A stretch of DNA of 64,000 nt from Cryptosporangium arvum DSM 44712 (GCF_000585375.1 NZ_KK073874.1:4805251-4869250); one strand, 5' to 3'. Counted from the stretch's first letter, positions 16,894-25,828 are shown. The notes: generated by a model not told the origin, from the sequence alone. Made by a program: numbers and translations.

Positions 16894-18792
16894 TCAGGCC
16901 AGCGGCGCGGCCAGGTCTTCGGGAGCGGTGGGGTCGTCGGCGAACTGGGTGCGGTGCAGTTCGGCGTAACGCCCGCCCAGGGCCAGCAACTGCGGGTGCG
17001 TGCCGCGTTCGACGATGCGGCCGCCCTCGACCACGAGGATCTGGTCGGCGGCGCGGATCGTCGACAAGCGGTGCGCGATGACCACCGCGGTGCGCCCGGC
17101 GAGCGCCTCGGCGAGCGCGGCCTGCACGGCGGCCTCCGACGTGGAGTCCAGGTGCGCGGTCGCCTCGTCCAGGATCACCACCCGCGGCCGGGCCAGCAGG
17201 AGCCGCGCGATCGTCAGCCGCTGCCGTTCCCCGCCCGACAACCGGTACCCACGTTCCCCGACCACCGTGTCGAGCCCGTCCGGGAGCGCGGCGACCAGAT
17301 CGGCCAGCCGGGCCCGCCCGAGCGCGTCCCACACCTCGGCGTCGGTGGCACCGGGGCGGGCCAGCAGCAGGTTCTCGCGGATCGACTCGTGGAACAGGTG
17401 ACCGTCCTGCGTGACCAGCCCCAGCGCGTCGCGCACGGAGTCGGTGGTCAGGTCACGCACGTCCACCCCGGAGAGCCGCACCGCGCCGGAGTCGACGTCG
17501 TAGAGACGCGGGATGAGCTGCGCGACCGTGGACTTCCCGGCCCCGGACGAACCGACGAGCGCCACCATCTGCCCGGCGCCGACGGTGAACGACAGGTCGT
17601 GCAGCACCTCCACCCCGCCGCGGGTGTCGAGCGCGGCGACCTCCTCGAGCGAGGCGAGCGACACCTTGTCGGCCGAGGGGTAGCTGAACCGGACGTGGTC
17701 GAACTCCACCGACACCGGCCCGTCGGGAACCGGCCGCGCGCCGGGCTTCTCGGTGATCAGCGGCGGCAGGTCGAGCACCTCGAAGACCCGCTCGAAGCTC
17801 ACCAACGCGGTCATGACCTCCATCCGGGCGCTGGCCAGCGCGGTCAGCGGCGCGTAAAGACGGGTCAGCAGCAACGCCATCGCCACCACCGCACCGGCCT
17901 CCAGCTGCCCGCGCAGCGCGTAGAACCCGCCCAGCCCGTACACCAGCGCGAGCGCCAGCGCCGAGACGAGGGTGAGCGCGGTGATGAACACGAACTGCAC
18001 CATCGCGGTGCGGACCCCGATGTCACGGACCCGCCCGGCGCGCTCGGCGAACGCCGCGGACTCCCGGCGCGGCCGCCCGTAGAGCTTCACCAGCGTGGCG
18101 CCGGGCGCGGAGAACCGCTCGGTCATCTGCGTGCTCATCGTCGCGTTGTGGTCGGCCGCCTCGCGTTCCAGCCGCGCCAGCCGGTTACCCATCCGCCGCG
18201 CCGGCAGGACGAACACCGGCAGGAGCAGCAACGCCAGCAGCGTGATCTGCCACGAGATGCCGAGCATCACCACGAGAGTGAGCACGAGCGTCACCACGTT
18301 GCCGACGACCCCGGACAGGGTGTCGCTGAACGCGCGCTGCGCCCCGATCACGTCGTTGTTCAGGCGGCTGACCAGCGCACCGGTGCGGGTGCGGGTGAAG
18401 AACGCGATCGGCATCCGCTGCACGTGATCGAACACCGCGGTACGCAGGTCGAGGATGAGGCCCTCACCGATGCCCGCCGACAGGCGCCGGGTGGCCAGGC
18501 CGATACCGGCCTCGGCGACCGCGATCACCGCGATCAGCACCGCCAGGCGCACCACCACCCCGGTGGCCTCGGAGCCGACGATCGCGTCGACCACCCGGCC
18601 GGCCAGCACCGGGGTGGCCACGGCCAGCAGCGCCCCGGCCACCGACAACCCGATGAACAGCATCAGCTCCCGCCGGTGGGGCCGGGCGAAGCCACCGATG
18701 CGCCGCAGCGTCGCCCGGGAGAACGGCCGCCGTTCCTCACTGGCGTGCATCGCGTGGTACAGCGAATTCCACGCGGTCATTTCCATACTCAT
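16894..18792 (-). CDS. ABC exporter, fused permease and ATPase
   Basis: This 632-residue half-transporter has a six-helix exporter domain (about 30-350) and a nucleotide-binding domain. The latter carries Walker A GSSGAGKST, signature LSGGERQR, Walker B VVILDEAT and an H-loop in VVIAHRLSTIRAAD. It should act as a homodimer pumping lipids, peptides or drugs outwards. ATG 18792 has a strong ribosome site (GGAGGACTACGCC). About 30 bp upstream is a promoter with the 19-bp spacer and dyad typical of MerR-family activation, which suggests induction by a drug, metal or redox signal. Confidence 0.94.
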   Translation of the reverse strand: MSMEMTAWNSLYHAMHASEERRPFSRATLRRIGGFARPHRRELMLFIGLSVAGALLAVATPVLAGRVVDAIVGSEATGVVVRLAVLIAVIAVAEAGIGLATRRLSAGIGEGLILDLRTAVFDHVQRMPIAFFTRTRTGALVSRLNNDVIGAQRAFSDTLSGVVGNVVTLVLTLVVMLGISWQITLLALLLLPVFVLPARRMGNRLARLEREAADHNATMSTQMTERFSAPGATLVKLYGRPRRESAAFAERAGRVRDIGVRTAMVQFVFITALTLVSALALALVYGLGGFYALRGQLEAGAVVAMALLLTRLYAPLTALASARMEVMTALVSFERVFEVLDLPPLITEKPGARPVPDGPVSVEFDHVRFSYPSADKVSLASLEEVAALDTRGGVEVLHDLSFTVGAGQMVALVGSSGAGKSTVAQLIPRLYDVDSGAVRLSGVDVRDLTTDSVRDALGLVTQDGHLFHESIRENLLLARPGATDAEVWDALGRARLADLVAALPDGLDTVVGERGYRLSGGERQRLTIARLLLARPRVVILDEATAHLDSTSEAAVQAALAEALAGRTAVVIAHRLSTIRAADQILVVEGGRIVERGTHPQLLALGGRYAELHRTQFADDPTAPEDLAAPLA

Positions 18793-18822
18793 GGCGTAGT
18801 CCTCCGGTCCGACGTCACCGGA

Positions 18823-18853
18823 ACCGTAAGAGTTGAAGTGAGCTTCAGGTCAA
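18823..18853 (-). promoter_or_regulatory. MerR-type promoter of the ABC exporter
   Basis: On the minus strand, TTGACC (-35, 18848-18853) and TACGGT (-10, 18823-18828) are separated by 19 bp. The spacer holds the dyad TGAAGCTCACTTCA. The over-long spacer with a centred dyad is the hallmark of promoters activated by MerR-family proteins. No MerR gene is in the window, so the regulator would act from elsewhere. Confidence 0.75.
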
Positions 18854-18891
18854 GCGTGCAGATGCCGCCTCCTCGACGGCACCTGCACGCT
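18853..18891 (-). terminator. rsgA terminator hairpin
   Basis: A 15-bp stem (18853-18867 with 18877-18891, one G-U pair) lies about 105 bp after the rsgA stop. It ends directly next to the -35 box of the exporter promoter. It would stop rsgA transcripts from entering the exporter gene. Confidence 0.65.
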
Positions 18892-18996
18892 CTGCTTCGC
18901 GGAAGCATCCAGAACGTAGCGGCACCCTCCGACAAAACCGCGTGGCGCTCACCGCAACGCGGAGCCGCGACCGCCCACCGGATCCTCGACAGCATC

Positions 18997-20031
18997 TCAG
19001 CGCCGCCCGTGACCAGGGCGGTTGAACTGATTACGGAACTGGCGATGCAACGAACGTTCCTTCGCGCGGCGCTCGGCACGCAGCCGGGCGTCGGTGCGCG
19101 CGGCCGCCCACTCGTTCTCACGCACGAGCTTGCGGTAGCTCTCCAGCCGCCGCGCCGGCACCAGCCCCGCGTCGATCGCCGCCTGCACCGCGCAGCCGGG
19201 TTCACCACCGTGGGCGCAGTCGCCGAACCGGCAGTCCGCGGCCAGCGCGTCGATGTCGGCGAAGACCCGCGCGACACCGTCCTCGGCGTCGAACAACCCC
19301 ACACCACGCAGCCCCGGGGTGTCGATGAGCACCCCGGACCCGCCGCGCAGGGCCAGGAGTTCCCGGCGGACGGTGGTGTGCCGCCCCTTGCCGTCGCCGG
19401 CACGCACCTCACGCACCGCCAGCTCCACACCGGTCAGCGCCGAGGCCAGCGTGGACTTGCCGACCCCCGACCGCCCGACGAGCACCACGGTGCCGGTCAG
19501 CTCGGCGGCCAGCGCGTCCAGACCGGCTCCCGACCGGGCGCTGGTGGGGATCACGTCCACCCCGATCGCCACACCGGTGAGCAGATCGAGCGCGCGATCG
19601 ACGTCGGCACCGGAATCGGTTTTGGTGAGCACCACGACGGGCCGGGCGCCGCTCTCCCACGCCAGCGCCAGCAGCCGCTCGGCGCGACCGAGGTCCAGCT
19701 CGCCCTCACAGGGGATCACGACCGCGACGACGTCGACGTTGGCCGCCAGGACCTGCCCGGACGACACCCCCGACGCCGACGCGCGCACCAGCGCCGTCCG
19801 CCGCGGCAGCACGGCGTGGATGGAGAGGCCGGAGAGCGCGACCCAGTCGCCGGTACACACGTCCAGCCGCGAGTACTCGGCGTGCAGCACCTCGGTGCCG
19901 GTCGCGACCTCGCACCGGCCGCGGTCGACCCGCACCACGCGCCCGGGGATCAGCCCACCGGCGGCGTGCGGAGCGAACGAATCAGCCCAGGCGGAGTCCC
20001 ACCCGAGCACGTCAAACGACAGAGAAGACAA
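18997..20031 (-). CDS. rsgA: ribosome small-subunit-dependent GTPase A
   Basis: This 344-residue circularly permuted GTPase helps late 30S subunit maturation. An OB-fold domain comes first (GRVVRVDRGRCEVATG). The permuted G motifs follow in order: G4 TKTDSG, G5 TSARSGAG, G1 GRSGVGKST and G3 DTPGLRG. A zinc knuckle with CRFGDCAHGGEPGC ends the core. The start is TTG 20031 with a weak AAAGGG ribosome site. A small frame with a much better ribosome site lies just upstream and may affect its translation. Confidence 0.95.
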   Translation of the reverse strand: MSSLSFDVLGWDSAWADSFAPHAAGGLIPGRVVRVDRGRCEVATGTEVLHAEYSRLDVCTGDWVALSGLSIHAVLPRRTALVRASASGVSSGQVLAANVDVVAVVIPCEGELDLGRAERLLALAWESGARPVVVLTKTDSGADVDRALDLLTGVAIGVDVIPTSARSGAGLDALAAELTGTVVLVGRSGVGKSTLASALTGVELAVREVRAGDGKGRHTTVRRELLALRGGSGVLIDTPGLRGVGLFDAEDGVARVFADIDALAADCRFGDCAHGGEPGCAVQAAIDAGLVPARRLESYRKLVRENEWAAARTDARLRAERRAKERSLHRQFRNQFNRPGHGRR

Positions 20032-20071
20032 TGCAGGAACCCTTTACGGGGAATGGCCCCGGCGAGAAGGC

Positions 20072-20143
20072 TCAGCCGGCGGCCGGAAGGACGAGGGACG
20101 GTCGGATGCTGCGCGCGGCAGCGTCAACCACACCGGCGGCCAT
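20072..20143 (-). CDS. possible 23-aa upstream open reading frame of rsgA
   Basis: An ATG seven bases after GGAGGT opens a 23-codon frame, starting MAAGVVDAAARS and ending LPAAG, that stops 40 bp before the rsgA start. After it comes a short hairpin, CGGGG and CCCCG around CCATT. The strong ribosome site in front of a short frame, against the weak site and TTG start of rsgA, suggests a leader peptide that tunes rsgA. It may equally be a chance frame. Confidence 0.35.
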   Translation of the reverse strand: MAAGVVDAAARSIRPSLVLPAAG

Positions 20144-20192
20144 GCGCACACCTCCGTCCCGTCCGAAGTCCCTGAATCCCTGCGAGAACGCA

Positions 20193-20223
20193 CGCTAGCG
20201 GCCGCTGGCCGCGACCGCTAGCG
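20193..20223 (-). terminator. terminator after the TetR gene
   Basis: The arms CGCTAGCGG (20193-20201) and CCGCTAGCG (20215-20223) are perfect. An inner GGCC pairing lengthens the stem. The hairpin begins 5 bp after the end of the TetR-family gene. Confidence 0.65.
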
Positions 20224-20228
20224 AATAT

Positions 20229-20855
20229 TCACCAGCCGCTGGCCCGCGCGATCGCCGGGCGCGCCGCAGCGCTGGGCAGCAACCGGTCGAGGTGATGACG
20301 CAACGCGCCCACCGCCTCGTCCACACTGCGCCCGCCGCCGAGCACGGTGGTGGCCAGCCCGTTGGACATCGCCAGCAACGCCACCGCCTCGGCCCGCGCG
20401 TCCGCCGGTGGACGCAGCACCACCCGCAGCTGCTCGGTGAGCAGCTCCTCGCGCGCGTCCGGGCCGGCGAGCACCGCCTGCGCGGCGATCGTCGAGTCGG
20501 TCATCGCCAGTACCGCGAACGCGGCGTGCGCGAGATGGAACCGCTTGGTGTCCGGGTCGGTCGGCAACATCGCGACGAGCGTCGCCTCGATGACCGTCCG
20601 CGGCGACGCGGCCGGACCCACCGCCTCGACCCGGTTGGTGACCTCGTCGGTCAGCCGCCGGGTCAGGTAGCTGGCGGTGAACAGCAGCAGCTGCTCCTTG
20701 CTCGGGAAGTAGTACTGCACCAGACGCAGCGAGACGCCGGCCTCCGCGGCCACCTCCCGCAGGCTCATGCCGTGGAGGCCCTGGACACCCACCACGCGCA
20801 GCAACGCCTCGGCGATCTCACGCCGCCGTTGCTGATGGTCCACCCGTTTCGGCAT
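20229..20855 (-). CDS. TetR-family transcriptional regulator
   Basis: The 208-residue protein begins MPKRVDHQQRRREIAEALLR. A TetR helix-turn-helix follows at about 10-55 (LREVAAEAGVSLRLVQYYFPSKEQLL). The C-terminal ligand domain is of the TetR_C_6/BetI-like type. The frame is open further upstream, but the ATG at 20855 gives the standard N terminus. No divergent enzyme gene is adjacent, so the target is unknown; the secreted protein gene to its right is a candidate. Confidence 0.9.
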   Translation of the reverse strand: MPKRVDHQQRRREIAEALLRVVGVQGLHGMSLREVAAEAGVSLRLVQYYFPSKEQLLLFTASYLTRRLTDEVTNRVEAVGPAASPRTVIEATLVAMLPTDPDTKRFHLAHAAFAVLAMTDSTIAAQAVLAGPDAREELLTEQLRVVLRPPADARAEAVALLAMSNGLATTVLGGGRSVDEAVGALRHHLDRLLPSAAARPAIARASGW

Positions 20856-21114
20856 GTCTCTCGTGCCTCCGTCCGGTTCGGCCCCTCCGTTTACAGATGC
20901 ACGTGTGATCACTCCAATTCGGTTCGACCACAGGAGAAACAAAAGTGCGGGAAGTGCTTGGCCGAACGGTGGGCAGCGCGCCTCACCCGTACGGGCATTA
21001 CTCGGGCGTGCCGCTCGCCGCGCCCGCGAACCGCGCGCCCTTTCCTCACAAAACTCACATCTGGCGTGCTTTCGTACTCCCTGCCCGAAACAACTCATGG
21101 AGGGACGTACTCGT

Positions 21115-21507
21115 ATGGCAAGCACAACGGCACGACGAGCCGCACTGGTCCTGGCCGGACTCGCGGTCACCGGAGGCATCGCCGGTGTCGCCGGCACCGC
21201 CCAGGCCGCCGCCCCCGCCACCCAGCCCGCCACCACCGCCAGCAACGGCGGCGGCCACGGCTGGTACGGCTGGAACGGCGACGAAGACCAGGTCGTCGCC
21301 GTGTTCCGGTCCTACCGCCAGTGCGCGTGGGCCGCCCGCGTCGGCGAACGCCGCGGCTACTGGGAAGACGCCGACTGCGACTTCGTCCGCACCGGCTACC
21401 GCGGCAACTGGCGCCACCAGTGGGGCAGCGACTTCAGCCGCTTCCACGACGGCGGCGGCTGGCGTTACCGCGGCGTGTGGGTCCTGCGCGCCGAAGTCTG
21501 CGACTGA
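21115..21507 (+). CDS. small secreted protein, unknown function
   Basis: The predicted precursor has 130 residues. A Sec signal peptide is clear: basic start MASTTARR, hydrophobic core ALVLAGLAVTGGIAGVAG, and a likely cleavage after GTAQA. The mature part of about 100 residues is rich in Trp, Arg, Gly and Asp and has three Cys. It shows the repeated style YGWNGDEDQ, YWEDADCDF and GWRYRGVWVL. The ATG is preceded by GGAGGGA. No family is recognised; a cell-wall or extracellular role is inferred. Confidence 0.78.
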   Translation: MASTTARRAALVLAGLAVTGGIAGVAGTAQAAAPATQPATTASNGGGHGWYGWNGDEDQVVAVFRSYRQCAWAARVGERRGYWEDADCDFVRTGYRGNWRHQWGSDFSRFHDGGGWRYRGVWVLRAEVCD

Positions 21508-21605
21508 CCCACCCGCACCACCCAGGTCGGTCTACCAACCCCCACCGACCTCGCCCGCCGGCCCCACCGGACGCGCCCCCCAGCGCAGCCGGTGGGGCCG
21601 GCGCA

Positions 21606-21647
21606 TTCTCCACAGGCACCCCCGAACCACCCACGACCTGTGGACAA
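21606..21647. promoter_or_regulatory. inverted pair of DnaA-box-like sequences
   Basis: TTCTCCACAGG (from 21606) faces CCTGTGGACAA (to 21647), an inverted repeat matching at 10 of 11 positions. The second copy contains TTGTCCACA on the minus strand, which is the consensus DnaA box of high-GC actinomycetes. The first differs by one base. The pair ends 37 bp before the next gene. Confidence 0.5.
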
Positions 21648-21684
21648 CCCCCCACCGCCCAGACCCTGCGGTAAGACAGAACCC

Positions 21685-22446
21685 ATGAGCTACGCCACCG
21701 TCAACGGCCTCCGCACCTACTACGAAACCCACGGCACCGGAGACCCACTCGTCCTCCTGCACGGCGGCCTCGGCAACGCCGAACACTTCGCCGCCCAGAT
21801 CCCCACCCTCGCCCAGCACTACCAACTCGTCATCCCCGAACGCCGCGGCCACGGACGCACCCCCGACGTCGACGGCCGCCTCACCTACCGCCTCATGGCC
21901 GCCGACACCACCGCGTTCCTCGACACCCTCGGCATCACCGCCGCCCACCTCGCCGGCTGGAGCGACGGAGCCCTCGTCGCCGCCCACGTCGCCGTCGACC
22001 GCCCCGAACTCGTCGACAAACTCGTCCTCATCGGCCAATACCTCCAACCCGCAGGTGCCCGCCCCGAAGCCTGGGCCCTCCTCCAGGACGACCACGCCAT
22101 GGGCGCCTGGGCCCGCGACGAATACGCCAAACTCTCACCCGACGGCGCCGACCACTTCGACACCTTCCTCGCCAAATGCCTCCGCATGTGGCGCGAAGAC
22201 ACCGGCATCCCCGACGAGCAGCTCGCCACCATCACCGCACCCACACTGCTCATGCAGGGCGACGACGACATGGTCCGCATCGAACACAGCGCCACGCTGC
22301 TCACCACCCTGCCCGAAGCCCAGCTCGCCGTCGTCCCCGGCACCTCACACGGCCTCCCCATGGAGAAACCCGCCCTGGTCAACCAGCTCATCCTCGACTT
22401 CCTCGGCGGCGAACACCCCCCGAAAATCATGTCGCTCAACGGGTAG
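21685..22446 (+). CDS. alpha/beta hydrolase
   Basis: The 253-residue protein has the standard fold: oxyanion region LVLLHGGLGNAEHF, nucleophile elbow in LAGWSDGALVA (Ser in GWSDG), acid Asp in QGDDDMV and base His in GTSHGLPME. It resembles 3-oxoadipate enol-lactonase/haloperoxidase-like hydrolases. The substrate is unknown. It lies upstream of a LysE exporter gene 22 bp away, so the two may form one transcript. DnaA-box-like repeats lie in its upstream region. Confidence 0.88.
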   Translation: MSYATVNGLRTYYETHGTGDPLVLLHGGLGNAEHFAAQIPTLAQHYQLVIPERRGHGRTPDVDGRLTYRLMAADTTAFLDTLGITAAHLAGWSDGALVAAHVAVDRPELVDKLVLIGQYLQPAGARPEAWALLQDDHAMGAWARDEYAKLSPDGADHFDTFLAKCLRMWREDTGIPDEQLATITAPTLLMQGDDDMVRIEHSATLLTTLPEAQLAVVPGTSHGLPMEKPALVNQLILDFLGGEHPPKIMSLNG

Positions 22447-22468
22447 GGGAGTGGGTTAGCTGACCGCC

Positions 22469-23116
22469 ATGACCACCACCACCGGCGCGCTCCTCGGCAT
22501 CACCGCCGTCGCACTCGGCCTCGTCCTCACCCCCGGGCCCAACATGATCTACCTCGTCTCACGCACCCTCACCCAAGGACGCCGCGCCGGGCTGATCTCC
22601 CTCACCGGCGTCGCCGCCGGCTTCCTCGTCTACCTCACCGCCGCCACCGCCGGGCTCGTCACGCTCTTCACCGTCGTACCCGCCCTCTACACCGCCATCA
22701 AACTCGCCGGCGCCGCCTACCTGCTCCACCTCGCCTGGACCACCCTGCGCCCCGGGGGAGCAGCAGTCTTCGACCCCCAGCCGCTCCCACCCGACACCAC
22801 CCGCCGGCTGTTCACCATGGGCCTGGTCACCAACCTGCTCAACCCCAAAATCGCCATCCTGTACGTCTCACTGCTGCCGCAGTTCGTCGAACCGGCACGT
22901 GGCCACGTCGCACTCCAGAGCCTGACGCTCGGCAGCGTCCAGATCCTCGTCGCGCTCACCGTCAACGCACTCATCGTGCTCAGCGCCGGCGCGATCGCCA
23001 CGTTCCTCGCCACCCGCCCCGGCTGGCTGAAAATCCAGCGCTGGCTGATGGGAACAGTCCTCGCCGCACTTGCGGTCACACTTGCCACCGACCGCTCCAA
23101 AGCCGCCGTCGCCTGA
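22469..23116 (+). CDS. LysE-family exporter
   Basis: This 215-residue inner-membrane protein has six predicted membrane segments. The LysE/RhtB signature LVLTPGPNMIYLVSRTLTQG lies near the N terminus. Later motifs are ISLTGVAAGFLVYLTAATAG, LAGAAYLLHLAWTTLR and FTMGLVTNLLNPKIAILYVS. The family exports amino acids and related molecules such as homoserine lactones. The substrate here cannot be told. The gene ends 28 bp before the dif site. Confidence 0.92.
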   Translation: MTTTTGALLGITAVALGLVLTPGPNMIYLVSRTLTQGRRAGLISLTGVAAGFLVYLTAATAGLVTLFTVVPALYTAIKLAGAAYLLHLAWTTLRPGGAAVFDPQPLPPDTTRRLFTMGLVTNLLNPKIAILYVSLLPQFVEPARGHVALQSLTLGSVQILVALTVNALIVLSAGAIATFLATRPGWLKIQRWLMGTVLAALAVTLATDRSKAAVA

Positions 23117-23144
23117 CCCGGCAGGGAAGGGTCGCTCAGCCTCT

Positions 23145-23172
23145 ACTTGACATAATGCACATTATCGGGGAA
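23145..23172 (-). other. dif: chromosome dimer resolution site dif
   Basis: Read on the minus strand, the site is TTCCCCGATAA, centre TGTGCA, then TTATGTCAAGT: two 11-bp arms around 6 bp. This is the XerC/XerD layout. The right arm matches the Escherichia coli XerD arm at 9 of 11 positions, and the whole fits the consensus I recall for actinobacterial dif (GATAAT and ACATTATGTCAAGT). It lies between convergent genes, as dif sites often do. It marks the replication terminus of a circular chromosome. Confidence 0.9.
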
Positions 23173-23176
23173 CCGA

Positions 23177-24139
23177 TCAGGGGTGCAGACGAGGGAGCAC
23201 CACCCGAAAGGTCGAACCCTCACCAGGCGCCGAAACGACCTCGATCGACCCCCCGTGCGTCCCCACCACACACCGCCACGCCATCGCCAAACCCTGACCC
23301 GTCCCACGACCCACACCCTTCGTCGTGAAAAACGGATCGAACACCCGCAGCCGCGTCTCCTCATCCATCCCGACCCCCGAATCCGACACGGAAATCTCCA
23401 CCGCGTCCGGCCGGCCCCGCGTCGCCACCGTGATCACACCCGTCGACCCGGTCGCAGCCACCGCATGCGCCGCGTTCACCACCAGGTTCAGCACCACCTG
23501 CTTGAGCTCACCCTCATAACAGGCCACCAACCCCACCGACGGATCCAGCTCCAACCCCAGACGAGCCACGTACTTCCACTCGTTACGGCACACCGCCACC
23601 GTCGACTCGACCGCCCGATTCAGATCCGCCTGCGTCAAACCCTCACCCGGATGCGCGAACTCGTTCATCGCCCGCACGATCCCCGCCACCCGCTCCACCC
23701 CTTCGAGCGTCTGCTCCAACGCCGCCGGAACCTCCACCCGCAGATACTCGTCCGACACCGCAGGCAACACCGACTCGAACGCCTCCCGCAGAAACACCAC
23801 GTTGTGCGACACGTACTGCACCGGCGTGTTGATCTCGTGCGCCAACCCCGCCGCCAACGCACCGATCGACTCCAGCCGCGCCGCGTGCGCCGCCTCGTGC
23901 TCGGACGCCACCACACCCGAGACGTCCACCACCACACCCAGTTCCGCGCCCGCCCGCACCAGGTACGTCACCCCGCCGATCCGCACCACCCGCTCCGCGC
24001 CCGGGCCGACCGACCTGACCACGGCATCCAGCTCCGGCGTCCGCAGTGCCTCGTACGCCACGTTCCCCCGAACGCCCGCGCGATCAGCGTCGGCATAAAA
24101 GACCGCAAGCGGGAGCAAATCGACCGTCACCAGACACAC
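23177..24139 (-). CDS. soluble sensor histidine kinase
   Basis: This protein of about 320 residues has no membrane segment. The N-terminal 75 residues are an uncharacterised sensor part. The phospho-acceptor region is GALAAGLAHEINTPVQYVSHN, with His in AHEIN. The ATPase domain has the N box in VVLNLVVNAAHAV, then SDSGVGMDE, a FDPFFTTKGVGRGTGQGLAM stretch and GEGSTFRVVLPRLHP. No response regulator gene is next to it. GTG 24139 or a GTG three codons in may be the start. The mdh terminator lies directly upstream. Confidence 0.9.
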   Translation of the reverse strand: MCLVTVDLLPLAVFYADADRAGVRGNVAYEALRTPELDAVVRSVGPGAERVVRIGGVTYLVRAGAELGVVVDVSGVVASEHEAAHAARLESIGALAAGLAHEINTPVQYVSHNVVFLREAFESVLPAVSDEYLRVEVPAALEQTLEGVERVAGIVRAMNEFAHPGEGLTQADLNRAVESTVAVCRNEWKYVARLGLELDPSVGLVACYEGELKQVVLNLVVNAAHAVAATGSTGVITVATRGRPDAVEISVSDSGVGMDEETRLRVFDPFFTTKGVGRGTGQGLAMAWRCVVGTHGGSIEVVSAPGEGSTFRVVLPRLHP

Positions 24140-24141
24140 AA

Positions 24142-24169
24142 TAGGGGGCGGCCCGAAGGCCGCCCCCTA
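24142..24169 (-). terminator. mdh terminator with UUCG loop
   Basis: A perfect 12-bp GC stem (24142-24153 with 24158-24169) encloses a TTCG loop in the minus-strand RNA. This C(UUCG)G arrangement is exceptionally stable. It begins 15 bp after the mdh stop and precedes the histidine kinase start by only 3 bp. Confidence 0.85.
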
Positions 24170-24183
24170 AACGGAGAACCAAC

Positions 24184-25206
<1,023 letters not shown>

Positions 25207-25284
25207 CTACCGCTCCTCCCCTGCGCGGGGGCGGACCGGTCCCTCCGGTGTGAGCTGTTGCGCTTTGGAGGCGCGTGTTCGGGC

Positions 25285-25302
25285 GTATGGGCTTGTTACT
25301 AC
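25285..25302. repeat. dispersed intergenic repeat, copy 1
   Basis: The core GTATGGGCTTGTTACTAC is one base different from copies at 25777 and 39455. Similarity with copy 2 extends upstream through GCGTGTTCG. It lies immediately after the stop of the ankyrin gene. Its role is unknown. Confidence 0.75.
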
Positions 25303-25306
25303 GGAC

Positions 25307-25696
25307 CTAGGATTCGAGCAGTTCCAGCATCTCGGGGATGTCGAAGAAGCGGGCCGTGTCCAGGGCCGAGGGCGCACCGGCCTGGGGGTCGGCGCCGGCG
25401 TCCAGGAGCGTCCTGACGTTGGCCTTCGAGCGGCGGAACACCGCCGCCGCGAGCGGGGTCTGGCCTTTGTCGTTGGCCCGGTTGACGTCCGCGCCGCGGC
25501 TGACCAGCGCCGAGACCGTCGACGGGTGGTCGTAGTACGCCGCGAGGATCAGCAGCGTGTCGCCCTTGTCGTTGGTCAGGTTGGCCGGCAGGCCCGCGTC
25601 GACGTTCGCCGCCAGCACGTCGGTGTTGCCGTCCCGGGCCGCGTCGAACATGCGGTGGGCGAACGCGAGCGTTTCCGCGTCGATTTCCTCGGCCAT
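25307..25696 (-). CDS. ankyrin repeat protein
   Basis: The protein has 129 residues, almost entirely ankyrin repeats. After an N-terminal cap (FAHRMFDAARDGNTDVLAAN) come repeats around DAGLPANLTNDKGDTLLILA, then YYDHPSTVSALVSRGADVNR and NDKGQTPLAAAVFRRSKANV, then RTLLDAGADPQ. It should act as a small binding scaffold in the cytoplasm. Partners are unknown. The gene is flanked on both sides by copies of the same short intergenic repeat. Confidence 0.9.
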   Translation of the reverse strand: MAEEIDAETLAFAHRMFDAARDGNTDVLAANVDAGLPANLTNDKGDTLLILAAYYDHPSTVSALVSRGADVNRANDKGQTPLAAAVFRRSKANVRTLLDAGADPQAGAPSALDTARFFDIPEMLELLES

Positions 25697-25776
25697 GCCG
25701 CACACCCTAGCGCCGCCGCGGGCGGCCCTCCCCCGCTCGGGTGCGTTTGGGCAGTGGGGTTGGGGCGTGTTCGAGT

Positions 25777-25794
25777 GTATGGGCTTGTTATTAC
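25777..25794. repeat. dispersed intergenic repeat, copy 2
   Basis: The core GTATGGGCTTGTTATTAC lies between the ankyrin gene and the AfsR-like gene, 35 bp before the latter's start. It is identical to the core of copy 3. All three copies have the same orientation. Confidence 0.75.
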
Positions 25795-25828
25795 TAGTCC
25801 TGTCGGTGGGATGGTCCAGACTCGCCGT

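Noticed and set aside
16876-20175. Plus-strand open frame of about 1100 codons opposite the ABC exporter and rsgA
   Set aside because: Low-complexity Arg/Gly/His-rich translation with no domain. Both minus-strand genes are certain.
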